Source: Bradyrhizobium sp. cir1 (GTDB taxonomy: Bacteria; Pseudomonadota; Alphaproteobacteria; Rhizobiales; Xanthobacteraceae). From it: a stretch of 64,000 nucleotides of DNA. Below, piece by piece: positions 55,644 to 64,000 of the stretch. Under the pieces are notes generated by a model, which was not told where the DNA came from, made no database searches, and was given only the letters and a program-made list of their open reading frames with translations. The translations under genes were made by a program, and so were the position numbers. The stretch's first letter is position 1. Each line of letters starts with the position of its first letter. Location of the stretch: contig NZ_JACIHE010000004.1 in the NCBI RefSeq assembly GCF_014198245.1, positions 186,001-250,000 of the forward strand. Reading direction: 5' to 3'.

Positions 55644-56555
55644 ATGGTGGCGATGCGGGTCGCGACCTTCGCGCAGTCGAGCAAGATGATCTCCGACGCG
55701 CTGCGCGTGCAGGCGGTCATGGCCGAGAAGCAGGTCCAGGAATCGTCGGGCATCATCTCGAGCGATCTCGGCGGCTACGGCCCGGACGCCCAGCACGTCG
55801 TCAACCTCCAGGTTTCGGTGACGCGCGCGCAATCCTATATCGATGCCGCGACGCTCGCCGACAGCAAGGTGCAGGTGATGTATTCGGCGGTCGGCTCGAT
55901 GACCGACATCATCACTCAACTTCGCTCCCAGCTCAGCGCCGCCTCGACCGGAAGCTCGACCGAGACGACCTCGGTGATCAGCTCCGCCCAGCAGATGCTG
56001 GAGGAGATGGGGTCGATCGTGAACACGCAGTATGACGGCCAATATGTCTTTGCCGGCGGCAAGACGGACACGGCCCCGGTCGATCTCACGGGCTTTTCGT
56101 CGGGGGCGGGGTCCCTCACTACGGCGGACAGCAGCTACTACGGCGGCGACGACGAGATCGCGTCGGTGCGTGTCGGCGCCGGTGAGACCGTCTCCTATGG
56201 TGTCACCGCCGACAATTCGGCGTTCGAGGAGGTGATGCGTGTGCTGAAATTCGTGGCCAACAGCACCTCGCTGTCATCCGCGGACATCTCCAGCGCGCTT
56301 GATCTCGCCAGCACGGCACTCGACGACACGGCGGCCGTGCAGGCGAAGCTTTCCAGCGCGGCGTCCTCGATCGAGACGGCGAGCGCGCGCCAGACCGACT
56401 ACAAGAGCTATGCCGAAATGTTGTCGAGCGATCTCACCAGTGTCGACGTCGCCGCCGTTACGGCGGAGCTCTCGACATACGAGTCGCAACTCACGGCGTC
56501 CTATTCTGCTCTCGGGAAGATCTTGAGCCTGAATCTTGCGAGTTATCTGAAGTGA
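55644..56555 (+). CDS. flgL: Hook-filament junction protein FlgL
   Basis: A 303-residue HAP3 protein with flagellin-like ends: N-terminal helices (MRVATFAQSSKMISDALRVQ) and C-terminal helix (SYSALGKILSLNLASYLK). The QYVFAGGKTDTAPVD segment is typical. It ends the flagellar run and is convergent with the second kinase gene. Confidence 0.93.
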   Translation: MVAMRVATFAQSSKMISDALRVQAVMAEKQVQESSGIISSDLGGYGPDAQHVVNLQVSVTRAQSYIDAATLADSKVQVMYSAVGSMTDIITQLRSQLSAASTGSSTETTSVISSAQQMLEEMGSIVNTQYDGQYVFAGGKTDTAPVDLTGFSSGAGSLTTADSSYYGGDDEIASVRVGAGETVSYGVTADNSAFEEVMRVLKFVANSTSLSSADISSALDLASTALDDTAAVQAKLSSAASSIETASARQTDYKSYAEMLSSDLTSVDVAAVTAELSTYESQLTASYSALGKILSLNLASYLK

Positions 56556-56682
56556 AACAAGGCCTTGTGGAAGCCTCGTTCTGAACGGGGGAGCGGGAGT
56601 CTTGCGAGTGCATTCGTCGCTCAATGAGCAAATGAGAATCTAAACGAAAAGTGGAAGCCGTCCCGCTCGGGCTGGAGGCCGA

Positions 56683-58053
56683 TCAAGAAAGAAGGCTCTC
56701 TCGATCGAGAACTGGTTGATCGCACATTGGCGCTGCCGCGGACGTCCGCTGCTTCACCGGCATTTGCATCCGAACGATCAAGCCTTTTGGCTCGCGATCA
56801 TGCAGTGACAGCTCGCCGCCATGGGCGATCGCGATCGCACGTGCGATCGACAGGCCGAGCCCGAAGCCCGTGGAGTCGTCCATGGTGCGGGCATCGTCGC
56901 CGCGCACGAACGGCTCCAGCATCTCCTGCTTGCGTGCATCCGAAATGCCGGGACCGTCGTCCTCGACGTCGATGACGAGTCTTGTGCCCGATATCTTGAG
57001 ACGGATCTTCACCTCTGCGCCGAATCGCACCGCGTTCTCGACGAGGTTGGTGACGCCGCGATGCAAATCGTCGGCCCGTACGACGACGCTCGCGGAAGCT
57101 GGCCCGTCATAATGCACGACATGGCCCATGTCGCCGAACTGGTCGGCGACGAGCTGGAGCGTGCTCGCGATATCGACTAGCGTCACGGCCTCGATCTTGC
57201 GGTCGTCGCGCAAGAGCGACAGCACCGATTCGAGCATTGAGCGCATCTGGTCGAGGTCGATCAGCATGCGCTTGCGGTTGCCCTCGTCTTCGATGAACTC
57301 GGCGCGCAGGCGCAGCCGCGTGATCGGCGTACGCAGATCGTGGCTGATCGCGGCCAGCATCCGCGTGCGATCCGACATCAGCCGCGCGATCCGTTCCTGC
57401 ATGCGGTTGAGCGCGCGCGCGACCGAGCGGATCTCCTCGGGTCCACGCCCGGGCAGCGGCTCGGCCGCCCGATCGAGGCTGAAATCCTCGGCGGCCTTGG
57501 CAAACGACGATAGCGGCGCCGCCAGCGCATGCGCAGCCCAAACGCCGAGCAGCGTCACGCTGATCACGGCAGACAGCAAGGTCGATATCCAGGGATTACC
57601 CCACAACCAGGGCGGCCGTCCTCGTCCGACGTGGCCTGCGATGATCGTGCCGTCGGGCAGCTGGATGCCGATCCGCGACGAGCCGCCGTCCGGGGCCAGT
57701 GCGACGACCTTGTAACCCTCACCGACATGGCGGTGCATGCCGTGCAGGTGCGGAGCTTCGATGCCGCCGACGGCTGCGGCGGAGCCGGGCGCGATCTGCT
57801 CGACCCGTAGCTCCGGAAAGGCGCGTGCGATGTCGGCGAGAAGGCGCGGCCGTTCGCTGGCGCCTGCCGCGGACAGGAGGCGCGCAGCAGTGACGAACTC
57901 ATGCTCGCTGTCGGGCGGCGCCGTCGCGCGGTCCGGCCGCGTGATCAGAAATCCTGCGGTGATGATGAGATGCAGCGCGAGGATCGAAACCACTACGAGC
58001 GCGGCGATCTGACCGCTGATGCTCCTGAGATGAAAAAATCCCAAAAGCCGCAT
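56683..58053 (-). CDS. Sensor histidine kinase, second paralogue
   Basis: A 456-residue kinase with the same layout as the one at 29765, including phosphoacceptor H238 at the identical number, N box NLVENA, G1 DVEDDGPGI and G2 GFGLGLS. The periplasmic domain differs and holds a histidine cluster (HLHGMHRH) around residues 102-109 that might bind metal. It begins one base after the stop of its regulator. It does not lie with an efflux system; what it controls is unknown, perhaps the adjacent flagellar block. Confidence 0.93.
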   Translation of the reverse strand: MRLLGFFHLRSISGQIAALVVVSILALHLIITAGFLITRPDRATAPPDSEHEFVTAARLLSAAGASERPRLLADIARAFPELRVEQIAPGSAAAVGGIEAPHLHGMHRHVGEGYKVVALAPDGGSSRIGIQLPDGTIIAGHVGRGRPPWLWGNPWISTLLSAVISVTLLGVWAAHALAAPLSSFAKAAEDFSLDRAAEPLPGRGPEEIRSVARALNRMQERIARLMSDRTRMLAAISHDLRTPITRLRLRAEFIEDEGNRKRMLIDLDQMRSMLESVLSLLRDDRKIEAVTLVDIASTLQLVADQFGDMGHVVHYDGPASASVVVRADDLHRGVTNLVENAVRFGAEVKIRLKISGTRLVIDVEDDGPGISDARKQEMLEPFVRGDDARTMDDSTGFGLGLSIARAIAIAHGGELSLHDREPKGLIVRMQMPVKQRTSAAAPMCDQPVLDRESLLS

Positions 58054-58054
58054 G

Positions 58055-58810
58055 TCAGCCGCTCAAGGCCGCCGCGGCCGCCTGCGTGCCCACCGCTTCG
58101 GTTCTGGGCGTGAACAGATAGCCACCGGAGCGCACCGTCTTGATGATGGTCGGATCCTGCGGATTGGGCTCGATCTTGCGCCGGATGCGGCTGACCAGCA
58201 CGTCGATGGAGCGTTCGAACGAGCCGGCGTTGCGCCCTTGCGTGAGGTCGAGCAGGCTGTCGCGCGACAGCACGCGGCCGGGCCGCTCGCAGAACGTGCG
58301 CAAGAGATCGAACTCGGCGCTGGTCACCGCGACGCGCGCGCCATCCGGATTGCGCAATTCGCGCAGGCGCAGATTGATGCGCCAGCCTTCGAAGGCAAGC
58401 GTGCTCGCGCCTTGGACCGCGCTCGCCGCTTGCGCGGCGGCCTGGCGGCGAAGCACTGCGTTGATGCGGGCGAGCAGCTCGCGCGGGTTGAAGGGTTTGG
58501 GCAGATAATCGTCCGCGCCCATCTCGAGACCGACGATGCGGTCGACGTCCTCGCCGCGCGCTGTCAGCATGATGATCGGCGTCTGCGCTTCCGAACGCAC
58601 CTTGCGGCAGAGGCTGAGACCGTCTTCGCCGGGCAGCATGACATCGAGGATGATGAGATCGACGCGGTGGTCGGCCATGGCGCGCGACATCTCGCGGCCG
58701 TCGCTCACGGCCGTGACGTTGCAGGCGTTGTTGCGCAGGTATTTCGCAATCAACGTCCGGGTTTCGCGGTCGTCCTCGACGACAAGGATGTTGGGATTGG
58801 GAATGGCCAT
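58055..58810 (-). CDS. OmpR-family response regulator, second paralogue
   Basis: A 251-residue regulator with D56 in LDVMLPGEDG and a winged-helix effector domain ending TIIKTVRSGGYLFTP. It is closely similar to the regulator at 31078. The first gene of a two-gene operon with the kinase. The upstream 265 bases hold its promoter and nothing else I can recognise. Confidence 0.93.
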   Translation of the reverse strand: MAIPNPNILVVEDDRETRTLIAKYLRNNACNVTAVSDGREMSRAMADHRVDLIILDVMLPGEDGLSLCRKVRSEAQTPIIMLTARGEDVDRIVGLEMGADDYLPKPFNPRELLARINAVLRRQAAAQAASAVQGASTLAFEGWRINLRLRELRNPDGARVAVTSAEFDLLRTFCERPGRVLSRDSLLDLTQGRNAGSFERSIDVLVSRIRRKIEPNPQDPTIIKTVRSGGYLFTPRTEAVGTQAAAAALSG

Positions 58811-59075
58811 GCGATTTGTTTGTCCAAGATTCGGGCCAAATGGCGAAGAATTTTGTTTCAGATTGTTTCTGGACGCGATCTCGACAGTCCGGCAATGCCG
58901 GGCCGTGGAGCGGCAAGGTCTCGTTGAGGGGGGCTAACCATACCGTGCCGTGGTCGGCCACGAAACGCCGCAAACCCCATAGAGCCCATCATGACTTCGA
59001 TTCCGGCAGCCTCCGCCGGTTTGGGCTGCCTCCACTATTTGAAGTGCGTCAGGAGAAGCTCATGATGTCTAGCGG

Positions 59076-59704
59076 ATGAAAGGTCTGGCGAGGATCGATC
59101 GGCTCGACATCGTGGCGCCAATGGCCACCGCGTTGATGCAGAGCAATCCGGATCCAAACGATCCGGACCAGATGAAGATCAAAGAGTTGATCGATATGCT
59201 GACGATTGAGAATGGCGACGATGCCCAGCATCGCCGCCGCATTCGTGAGCTGGCGGACTACCGGAGTTACTTTCGTTTCAGCATCGATATCTGCGATCCG
59301 GAGCAGGCTACCGCAGAATCTCGGATCTCGAGCAGCGTCGCGGCAAGGCGAGTGGCGGGCAGAAGTTCGTCCCGTTCTATATCTGCCTTGGCGTTGCAGC
59401 CGCATCAGCCTACTTCAATCACCTTGGAGGCAGTCGCGATGCGCCGCCCCAATCGGCCCTTATGCTGATGGACGAGGCTTTCGAGAAACTCGATCCGGAC
59501 AATATCTACAAGATCATCCGGTTTTGCCATCAGCTCGGCCTGCAGCTTATCATGGCCGCACCAAAAACGCATCAGGCGCTCTATCAGGAGACGTTCGATA
59601 CATTGATTTCGATCATCCGGGTCGGTCGCGGGATCCAGGCGATCCCGCAGCACTTCCATCAAGAGGCACACGTACTCTTGCTCAAAAAGCTGGTCTCGCC
59701 CTGA
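59076..59704 (+). pseudogene. Remnant of a MukB/JetC-like SMC ATPase (Wadjet relic)
   Basis: Two reading frames join to give one protein end. The first runs from 59076 through IENGDDAQHRRRIRELADYR and SYFRFSIDICDPEQ to about 59320. After a one-base frameshift near 59318-59330 the second continues with LEQRRGKASGGQKFVPFY and then LMLMDEAFEKLDPDNIY. This is the ABC-ATPase signature (SGGQ) and Walker B with D-loop of SMC-like proteins of the MukB/MksF/JetC type, followed by LGLQLIMAAP. The N-terminal ATPase half and all coiled coils are missing. No jetA, jetB or jetD gene is near. It is a decayed fragment. Confidence 0.75.
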
Positions 59705-59779
59705 AGCCTTGTGGTCGGACGCCGCACGGCCAGAATGTTGCAAACTCCATTCGTTCCGGACCCCGCCCGGTGAGGGCGG

Positions 59780-59983
59780 CTATGGCTCCAAGACCGGCGC
59801 ATATCGGATGTCGCGCGCCGGCCGCTCCTCGAGAATTCGCCTCACGGAATGGGAGCACAGCCCGCACCGGACCGTGCAGCCAAGGCAACCGTAGACCTGC
59901 GCGGCCGAGCAAAGCTCGTCGCCGGTCGACACCACCCCTCTGATGTCGTGATCGCTGATGACGTTGCAGGAGCAGACGATCAT
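59780..59983 (-). CDS. Bfd-like [2Fe-2S] ferredoxin
   Basis: A 67-residue protein with the bacterioferritin-associated ferredoxin cysteine pattern: C4-x-C6 (VCSCN) and C33-x2-C36 (YGCLGCTVRCG), plus extra cysteines. It starts with an ATG that overlaps the stop of the YqeB/XdhC-like gene (ATGA), preceded by AGGA. Such modules supply electrons or bind an Fe-S cluster. The coupling to a molybdenum-hydroxylase accessory gene suggests a role there, with bacterioferritin as the alternative. Confidence 0.85.
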   Translation of the reverse strand: MIVCSCNVISDHDIRGVVSTGDELCSAAQVYGCLGCTVRCGLCSHSVRRILEERPARDIRYAPVLEP

Positions 59984-60816
59984 GCCGGGTTCCTGTGTGT
60001 CGAGCGGCGCGCGGCGTGGAGCCTGACGGCGGCGGTCGCAGCATTGGCAATGGCGCGCCCGCGCTGGTCCGTTCCCGTCCATTGGGCATCGCGGCCGCGC
60101 GGATCGACCTCCAGCAGCTTCACGCCGGCAGGAACTTCGCTGCCGTCGCGGACGATGCCGCGCAAAATACCGTCGCGCGGCGCAAGCAGCGGAACACCGG
60201 AGAGATGGCCGAGCACCAGATCCCTGTAGACGCGGGTCCCGATCTCGATCGGCGTGTGCCAGCGACCCGCGAACTGCGAGTAGACGAAACGTTCTGCGCC
60301 GACATCTCCCAGCGAACTCGCGACACCATCGGCGGCGTCGGTCCAGCGCGCGTCGGTGACGAACCCGATCTTGCCCGGCCGGGTCTCCACAGCGACATCG
60401 CAATTGAAGTCCGACGAGAAGCCGGGGCCGAGACCAATGGTCAGCCGGGCGAGCCGCCTGAGATCGGGCGTGACCCGGCGCTTCTGGAGGCGGGCATCGA
60501 TCAGGAGGTCGATGTGACGAACCGGAAGCAGGTCGAGCAGGCCGAGCCAGGTGACCATGACCTGCGGCGGCCGGCGGAGCGCCTGATAGACCTGCACGCC
60601 ATCATCGACACGTTCGGCGACAATGTCCTCGAGCTGCGCGGTGTCGGTAAAGAGTGCATCGTGAAAGGCCATCTTGCGCCGGATCACCGGTGGATCCGGA
60701 TCGTGGGATAGCACCACGCAATATCCAGCGCGGACGAGCTGAAGAGCGATCGCAGATGCGATCTCGTTGGTGCCGAGGATAACGGCAAAGAGTCGGTGGT
60801 CGTTCGGCTGGGGCAT
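59980..60816 (-). CDS. YqeB/XdhC-like molybdenum hydroxylase accessory protein
   Basis: A 278-residue protein with a Rossmann-like start (FAVILGTNEIASAIALQLVR then AGYCVVLSHDPDPP), as in the YqeB (EF2563) family linked to selenium-dependent or other molybdenum hydroxylases. The latter half contains a GLGPGFSSDFNCDVAVE block and a biotinyl-like DGILRGIVRDG end. The ATG at 60816 gives the family length, though no clear ribosome-binding site is seen. No hydroxylase genes are in the window. It is followed by the overlapping Bfd-like gene. Confidence 0.75.
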   Translation of the reverse strand: MPQPNDHRLFAVILGTNEIASAIALQLVRAGYCVVLSHDPDPPVIRRKMAFHDALFTDTAQLEDIVAERVDDGVQVYQALRRPPQVMVTWLGLLDLLPVRHIDLLIDARLQKRRVTPDLRRLARLTIGLGPGFSSDFNCDVAVETRPGKIGFVTDARWTDAADGVASSLGDVGAERFVYSQFAGRWHTPIEIGTRVYRDLVLGHLSGVPLLAPRDGILRGIVRDGSEVPAGVKLLEVDPRGRDAQWTGTDQRGRAIANAATAAVRLHAARRSTHRNPA

Positions 60817-61132
60817 CTGAAACCACGTTGCATGGAAAGTGCAGCAGGGCGCGATCAAGCTTGGAACAGGAAGAGCAAGAGCCGGGCCATTTGGAATGAT
60901 TGAAAAACAGCTCTCAACTGCCGGTCGGCATTCAGGAACGGAGTTTGCGCCGGGATGGCGCTCTTTGGTTCGAAAGCGCACGCGCGCCTGTTGCAAACCT
61001 TGCAGCATGTCGCGAAGCCGACATCCCACCGCGAAAACCGCAGCGATCGGGCGGCAGGGCGTGGCCCAAATCCTGCAAAGTTGCTCCCATTGTCATTGTC
61101 TGGTGTCCGGTCGGACGCGGTGAGGAGTTGAC
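60817..61132. other. Divergent intergenic region
   Basis: About 315 bases between the YqeB-like gene and the SDR gene. It shows no gene; it should hold two promoters. A direct repeat TTGCAAACCTTGCA is present near 60989. No molybdate-type palindrome was found. Confidence 0.45.
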
Positions 61133-61972
61133 ATGACGCTCGATCTCCTGAAGCGCGATGGTGCACCTGCGGGCACGTCGGCACCCGATGTCTCGCTGTG
61201 TCCGTTTCACGGCGACAAGTCGCGGGCGCAACATGGCGAGCGGAAAACGCTGGTGCTGACCGGCGCGTCCCGCGGCATCGGCCATGCGACGGGGAAGCTG
61301 TTTTCGGAAGCCGGTTGGCGGATCATCACCTGTTCACGGCAACCGTTCGACGGTGAACGGTGCCCCTGGGATTCAGGGACGGACAACCATGTGCAGGTCG
61401 AATTGAGCGATCATCGCGCGCTGCCGCGCGCGGTTGCCGAGATCAAGGAGCGGCTCGGGGGCGGGCCGCTGCATGCACTGATCAACAATGCCGGGATTTC
61501 GCCCAAGGCCGCTGACGGCAGGCGGTTGAATTCGCTGACGACGCCGGTCGAAACCTGGATGAGCGTGTTCCACGTCAACCTGCTCGCGCCGGTTCTGTTC
61601 GCGCAGGGCCTGGTCGACGAGCTGAAGCGGGCGGCCGGCTCGATCGTCAACGTCACCTCGATCGTGGGCTCCCGGGTGCATCCATTTGCCGGCACGGCCT
61701 ACGCGACGTCGAAGGCCGCGCTCGCATGCCTGACCCGCGAGATGGCGCACGACTACGCGCCGTTCGGAATTCGCGTCAACGCGATCGCGCCCGGCGAGAT
61801 CAAGACCGACATTCTGTCGCCGGAGACCGAGGCGCAGCTGGCGCCGATCATCCCGCTGCACCGTGTCGGCACGCCGGACGAGGTCGCCAAGGTGATCTTC
61901 TTCCTGTGCTCGGAGGCGGCCAGCTATGTCACAGGTGCGGAAGTACCGATCAACGGAGGGCAGCACGTATGA
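61133..61972 (+). CDS. Short-chain dehydrogenase/reductase
   Basis: A 279-residue classical SDR. The cofactor loop TGASRGIG is at residues 43-50, NNAG follows, and the catalytic Y-x3-K is in YATSKAAL. The C-terminal GAEVPINGGQ is usual. A 38-residue N-terminal extension with CPFHGD is unusual and may be real or may reflect an early start. NAD(P)-dependent; substrate unknown. Its position between the molybdenum genes may be incidental. Confidence 0.9.
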   Translation: MTLDLLKRDGAPAGTSAPDVSLCPFHGDKSRAQHGERKTLVLTGASRGIGHATGKLFSEAGWRIITCSRQPFDGERCPWDSGTDNHVQVELSDHRALPRAVAEIKERLGGGPLHALINNAGISPKAADGRRLNSLTTPVETWMSVFHVNLLAPVLFAQGLVDELKRAAGSIVNVTSIVGSRVHPFAGTAYATSKAALACLTREMAHDYAPFGIRVNAIAPGEIKTDILSPETEAQLAPIIPLHRVGTPDEVAKVIFFLCSEAASYVTGAEVPINGGQHV

Positions 61973-62141
61973 TCATGCGGCCATTGCCCGCCTCCAAAGA
62001 AACCTTGCCGATTTGCGCTGGATCAATGCGGAAATCTCAGATTCGAGCGTGTCGCGCATTTCGACGGTAAATTCCGTGGATTGGATGACAAAGCGTGCAA
62101 GTGCGACGGAATCTTTTTGCAGCGATGCCGACAAGTTGAGC

Positions 62142-62298
62142 GCGACTCGTGTCCGGTCTTCTGCTTGAAGACGGCGGCGATCTCCTTGGCGGCGTCGGTG
62201 AAGTTGGCGGCGACGGCAACATTAGTCTGCGCGGCTTGCGCCCCGATGGATGCGAGCAGAAAACCTGCGACGACGGCGATCGTACGAAACAGTTTCAT
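62142..62298 (-). pseudogene. Truncated modA (molybdate-binding protein), 5' fragment
   Basis: The ATG at 62298, after GGAGTTCATC, opens a signal peptide (MKLFRTIAVVAGFLLASIGA) followed by NVAVAANFTDAAKEIAAVF, the ModA mature start. After about 52 codons (TGHES) the sequence loses all resemblance and the frame continues with unrelated residues to a stop at 62023. The remaining three quarters of the gene are missing. It is a deletion remnant facing modD. Confidence 0.8.
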
Positions 62299-62534
62299 GA
62301 TGAACTCCAGCGGACGGTAACCGCCTCCGCACCAGCCTGATTGCTGCGAGGTGACGGCCATGATGGGCTCAGCAATCGGCGTGCCGGATGCGCCGACCGG
62401 AGTCTGGTGCGCGGCTTGCAGAAATGGGCGTCAAAAGCGGAACTTCCTGCCCCTCGCGGCGGCGGGACCGACGATCCGTGTCGGGTTTGCGACAAAGTCG
62501 TCGGCAAGCCGACAGCAGTGAAGGGAAGCACGAT

Positions 62535-63434
62535 ATGACGACGGTTGCGTCGCGCGCCGAGCTTGAGCGCCTGCTGGAGGACGACGTGCCCTACGGCGAT
62601 CTCACCACCGAGGCGCTCGGAATCGGCGCGACCGGGGGCGTCATGCAGTTTGCCGCGCGCGCGCCGATGGTATTGGCGCTCGCAGAGGATGCCGCCGCGA
62701 TCATCACGCTCGCCGGCTGCGAAGTGGAGCTGTTCGCCGCCTCCGGCACGGCGCTGGAGCAGGGCGCACCGATCCTTCAGGCACGCGGTCCGGCCGCGAG
62801 CTTGCTGCGGAGCTGGAAAGTCGCGCAGACCTTGATCGAGATCTGGTCGGGCGTGGCCAGCGAGACCCGCGCCATCGTCGACGCCGCGAGGGCGGTCGCG
62901 CCGCAGATTCCAGTTGCCTGCACGCGCAAGAACGTGCCGGGCACCAAACGCTTTGCGGTAGCTGCCGTGAAGGCGGGCGGCGCCGTCATGCACCGGCTCG
63001 GTCTTTCGGAGACGGTGCTGGTGTTTCCCGAGCACCGCGCGTTTCTCGGCGATCTGCCGCTATTTCAGGCGGTCGAGCGATTGCGCCGAGCGGCGCCGGA
63101 GAAGAAGCTCGTGATCGAGGTGAAGACGGCCGATGCCGCGCTTGCCGCGGCAGTCGCCGGTTTCGACGTGATCCAGGCCGAGAAGTTTTCGCCAGCCGAG
63201 ATTGCCGCACTGGTCAGGCGCATGGCGTCGATGGCTTATACGCGCGCCCGTCCGATCATCGCCGCCGCCGGCGGTGTCAACGCGGCGAATGCTGCGGCCT
63301 ATGCAGAGGCCGGCGCCGAGATCCTGATCACGTCCTCGCCCTATCAGGCGAAGCCGAAGGACGTGCAGGTGCGGATCGAGCCGGTCGACGTGAGCAGGCA
63401 CCAGACGCGAACTTATCCTCGAATTTGCTCCTGA
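62535..63434 (+). CDS. modD: ModD, quinolinate phosphoribosyltransferase-like
   Basis: A 299-residue member of the nicotinate/quinolinate phosphoribosyltransferase fold found in molybdate operons. It begins LLEDDVPYGDLTTEALGI and has ACTRKNVPGTKRFAVAAV, HRLGLSETVLVF and VIEVKTADAALAA, the ModD/NadC pattern. The ATG at 62535 follows AGGGAAG. The true ModD substrate remains unclear. Next to it is a truncated modA, so the transport part was lost here. Confidence 0.88.
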   Translation: MTTVASRAELERLLEDDVPYGDLTTEALGIGATGGVMQFAARAPMVLALAEDAAAIITLAGCEVELFAASGTALEQGAPILQARGPAASLLRSWKVAQTLIEIWSGVASETRAIVDAARAVAPQIPVACTRKNVPGTKRFAVAAVKAGGAVMHRLGLSETVLVFPEHRAFLGDLPLFQAVERLRRAAPEKKLVIEVKTADAALAAAVAGFDVIQAEKFSPAEIAALVRRMASMAYTRARPIIAAAGGVNAANAAAYAEAGAEILITSSPYQAKPKDVQVRIEPVDVSRHQTRTYPRICS

Positions 63435-63543
63435 CGAACGAGAAGATCTGGGGCGACATGGTCAATGCGACGGCGCGCAAGATCGGTATCGGCTGAGCCT
63501 GCGCCCCATGGTCTCGCAGCAACGCGCCTCTCGGTTGCGATCC

Positions 63544-64000
63544 CTAGAAGTCAGAGACCTTTCCGACTGCAAGTCCGGCAAATCGATTTGGCCGATAAGG
63601 CTGGGGATCGACGATCGGCGCGGCGCCAGTCACGAGATCCGCGATGAGGTGCCCGGCTCCGGGACCGATACCGAAGCCGTGGCCGCTGAAGCCTGCGGCC
63701 AATATCAGCCCAGGCAGGCCGGACGTCTCTCCGATGACCGGCACGCCATCGGGCGTCGAGTCGATGTAGCCGCCCCACGCGGCGGTGATCTTGGTGTCCT
63801 TCAGTGCGGGCAACAGTTCGAGCGCGCGCCGGTGCGTGAGCTCGATCGTGTTCTGATCGGGCGCGGGATCCAGAATGCGCATGCGCTCCATCGGTGTCGG
63901 CTCGCTCGGGCGCCAACGCCGGAGCGTTTCGTGTCCGGACCAGACGCCTTCGAGGCCGCCCGGGAGCAGACTGCGCCAGCGCCGCAGAAACATCGGCAGG
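63544..64000 (-). CDS. DAO-family FAD oxidoreductase, truncated by the window edge
   Basis: Only the last about 152 codons are visible and the frame stays open at the right edge. The DAO C-terminal block DSTPDGVPVIGE and GLILAAGFSGHGFGIGPGAG are clear, as in glycine/sarcosine oxidase-type enzymes. The N-terminal FAD-binding part lies beyond the window. Confidence 0.88.
   Translation of the reverse strand, partial: LPMFLRRWRSLLPGGLEGVWSGHETLRRWRPSEPTPMERMRILDPAPDQNTIELTHRRALELLPALKDTKITAAWGGYIDSTPDGVPVIGETSGLPGLILAAGFSGHGFGIGPGAGHLIADLVTGAAPIVDPQPYRPNRFAGLAVGKVSDF

Overview
The window looks like a chromosomal segment of a high-GC alphaproteobacterium, most likely Bradyrhizobium or a close relative in the Nitrobacteraceae. 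This rests on protein character, on a Rhizobiales-type BamA, GlgC/GlgA and SemiSWEET set, and on several families of interspersed palindromic repeats that I recall from Bradyrhizobium intergenic regions. The genus is inferred, not proven.

Layout. 1-6.7 kb: 3' end of a type-B carboxylesterase lacking the usual serine nucleophile, a DODA-type extradiol dioxygenase, a tiny peptide gene with a double-glycine leader, a SemiSWEET sugar transporter, the overlapping glgC-glgA pair and a Gly/Tyr-rich secreted protein. 6.6-14.3 kb: an organosulfur (alkanesulfonate-type) acquisition locus. An SsuA-like binding protein faces a six-gene operon (binding protein, permease, ATPase, DszC/SfnB-like flavoenzyme, SsuD-like monooxygenase, second SsuA-like protein) across an intergenic region holding a near-perfect 10-bp inverted repeat. 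14.7-24.5 kb: ordinary metabolic and envelope genes (CmcJ/NvfI-like oxygenase, RlpA, Gfo/Idh/MocA oxidoreductase, a branched-chain amino acid type binding protein, a DAO-type oxidoreductase, a secreted phosphoesterase-like protein, Ddl, a Tat-exported SMP-30 protein).

24.9-28.8 kb: leuA preceded by a leucine-rich leader peptide and mutually exclusive hairpins (a candidate attenuator), an orphan TRAP binding protein and a Spy/CpxP-like protein. 28.9-29.8 kb: tRNA-Lys(CUU) followed by the remains of a tyrosine recombinase and a decayed copy of the BamA C-terminus, the scar of an old integration. 29.8-36.6 kb: a five-gene operon encoding an outer-membrane factor, MacA, MacB, an OmpR-like regulator and its kinase. 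36.6-38.3 kb: a patch of dispersed repeats. 38.6-41.2 kb: a stand-alone BamA.

41.5-56.6 kb: a hook-filament flagellar block (flagellin, FliD, FliS, FlgD, FlgE, FlgN-like, FlgK, FlgL) with an ECF sigma factor and a small possible anti-sigma protein inside it. On the other strand lie three genes (formyltransferase-like, glycosyltransferase-like, HAD-type) that I propose modify the flagellar proteins. 56.7-58.8 kb: a second kinase/regulator pair, clearly paralogous to the MacAB-linked pair. 59.1-59.7 kb: a frameshifted remnant of a MukB/JetC-like SMC ATPase, i.e. a probable Wadjet defence relic. 59.8-63.4 kb: genes suggesting molybdenum-hydroxylase maturation (Bfd-like ferredoxin overlapping a YqeB/XdhC-like protein, a truncated modA, modD). 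The right edge cuts a DAO-type oxidoreductase.

The best candidates for something under-described are the flagellar modification triad with its ECF sigma/anti-sigma candidates, the leuA leader, the orphan double-glycine peptide and the two decayed loci (JetC-like ATPase, BamA fragment).
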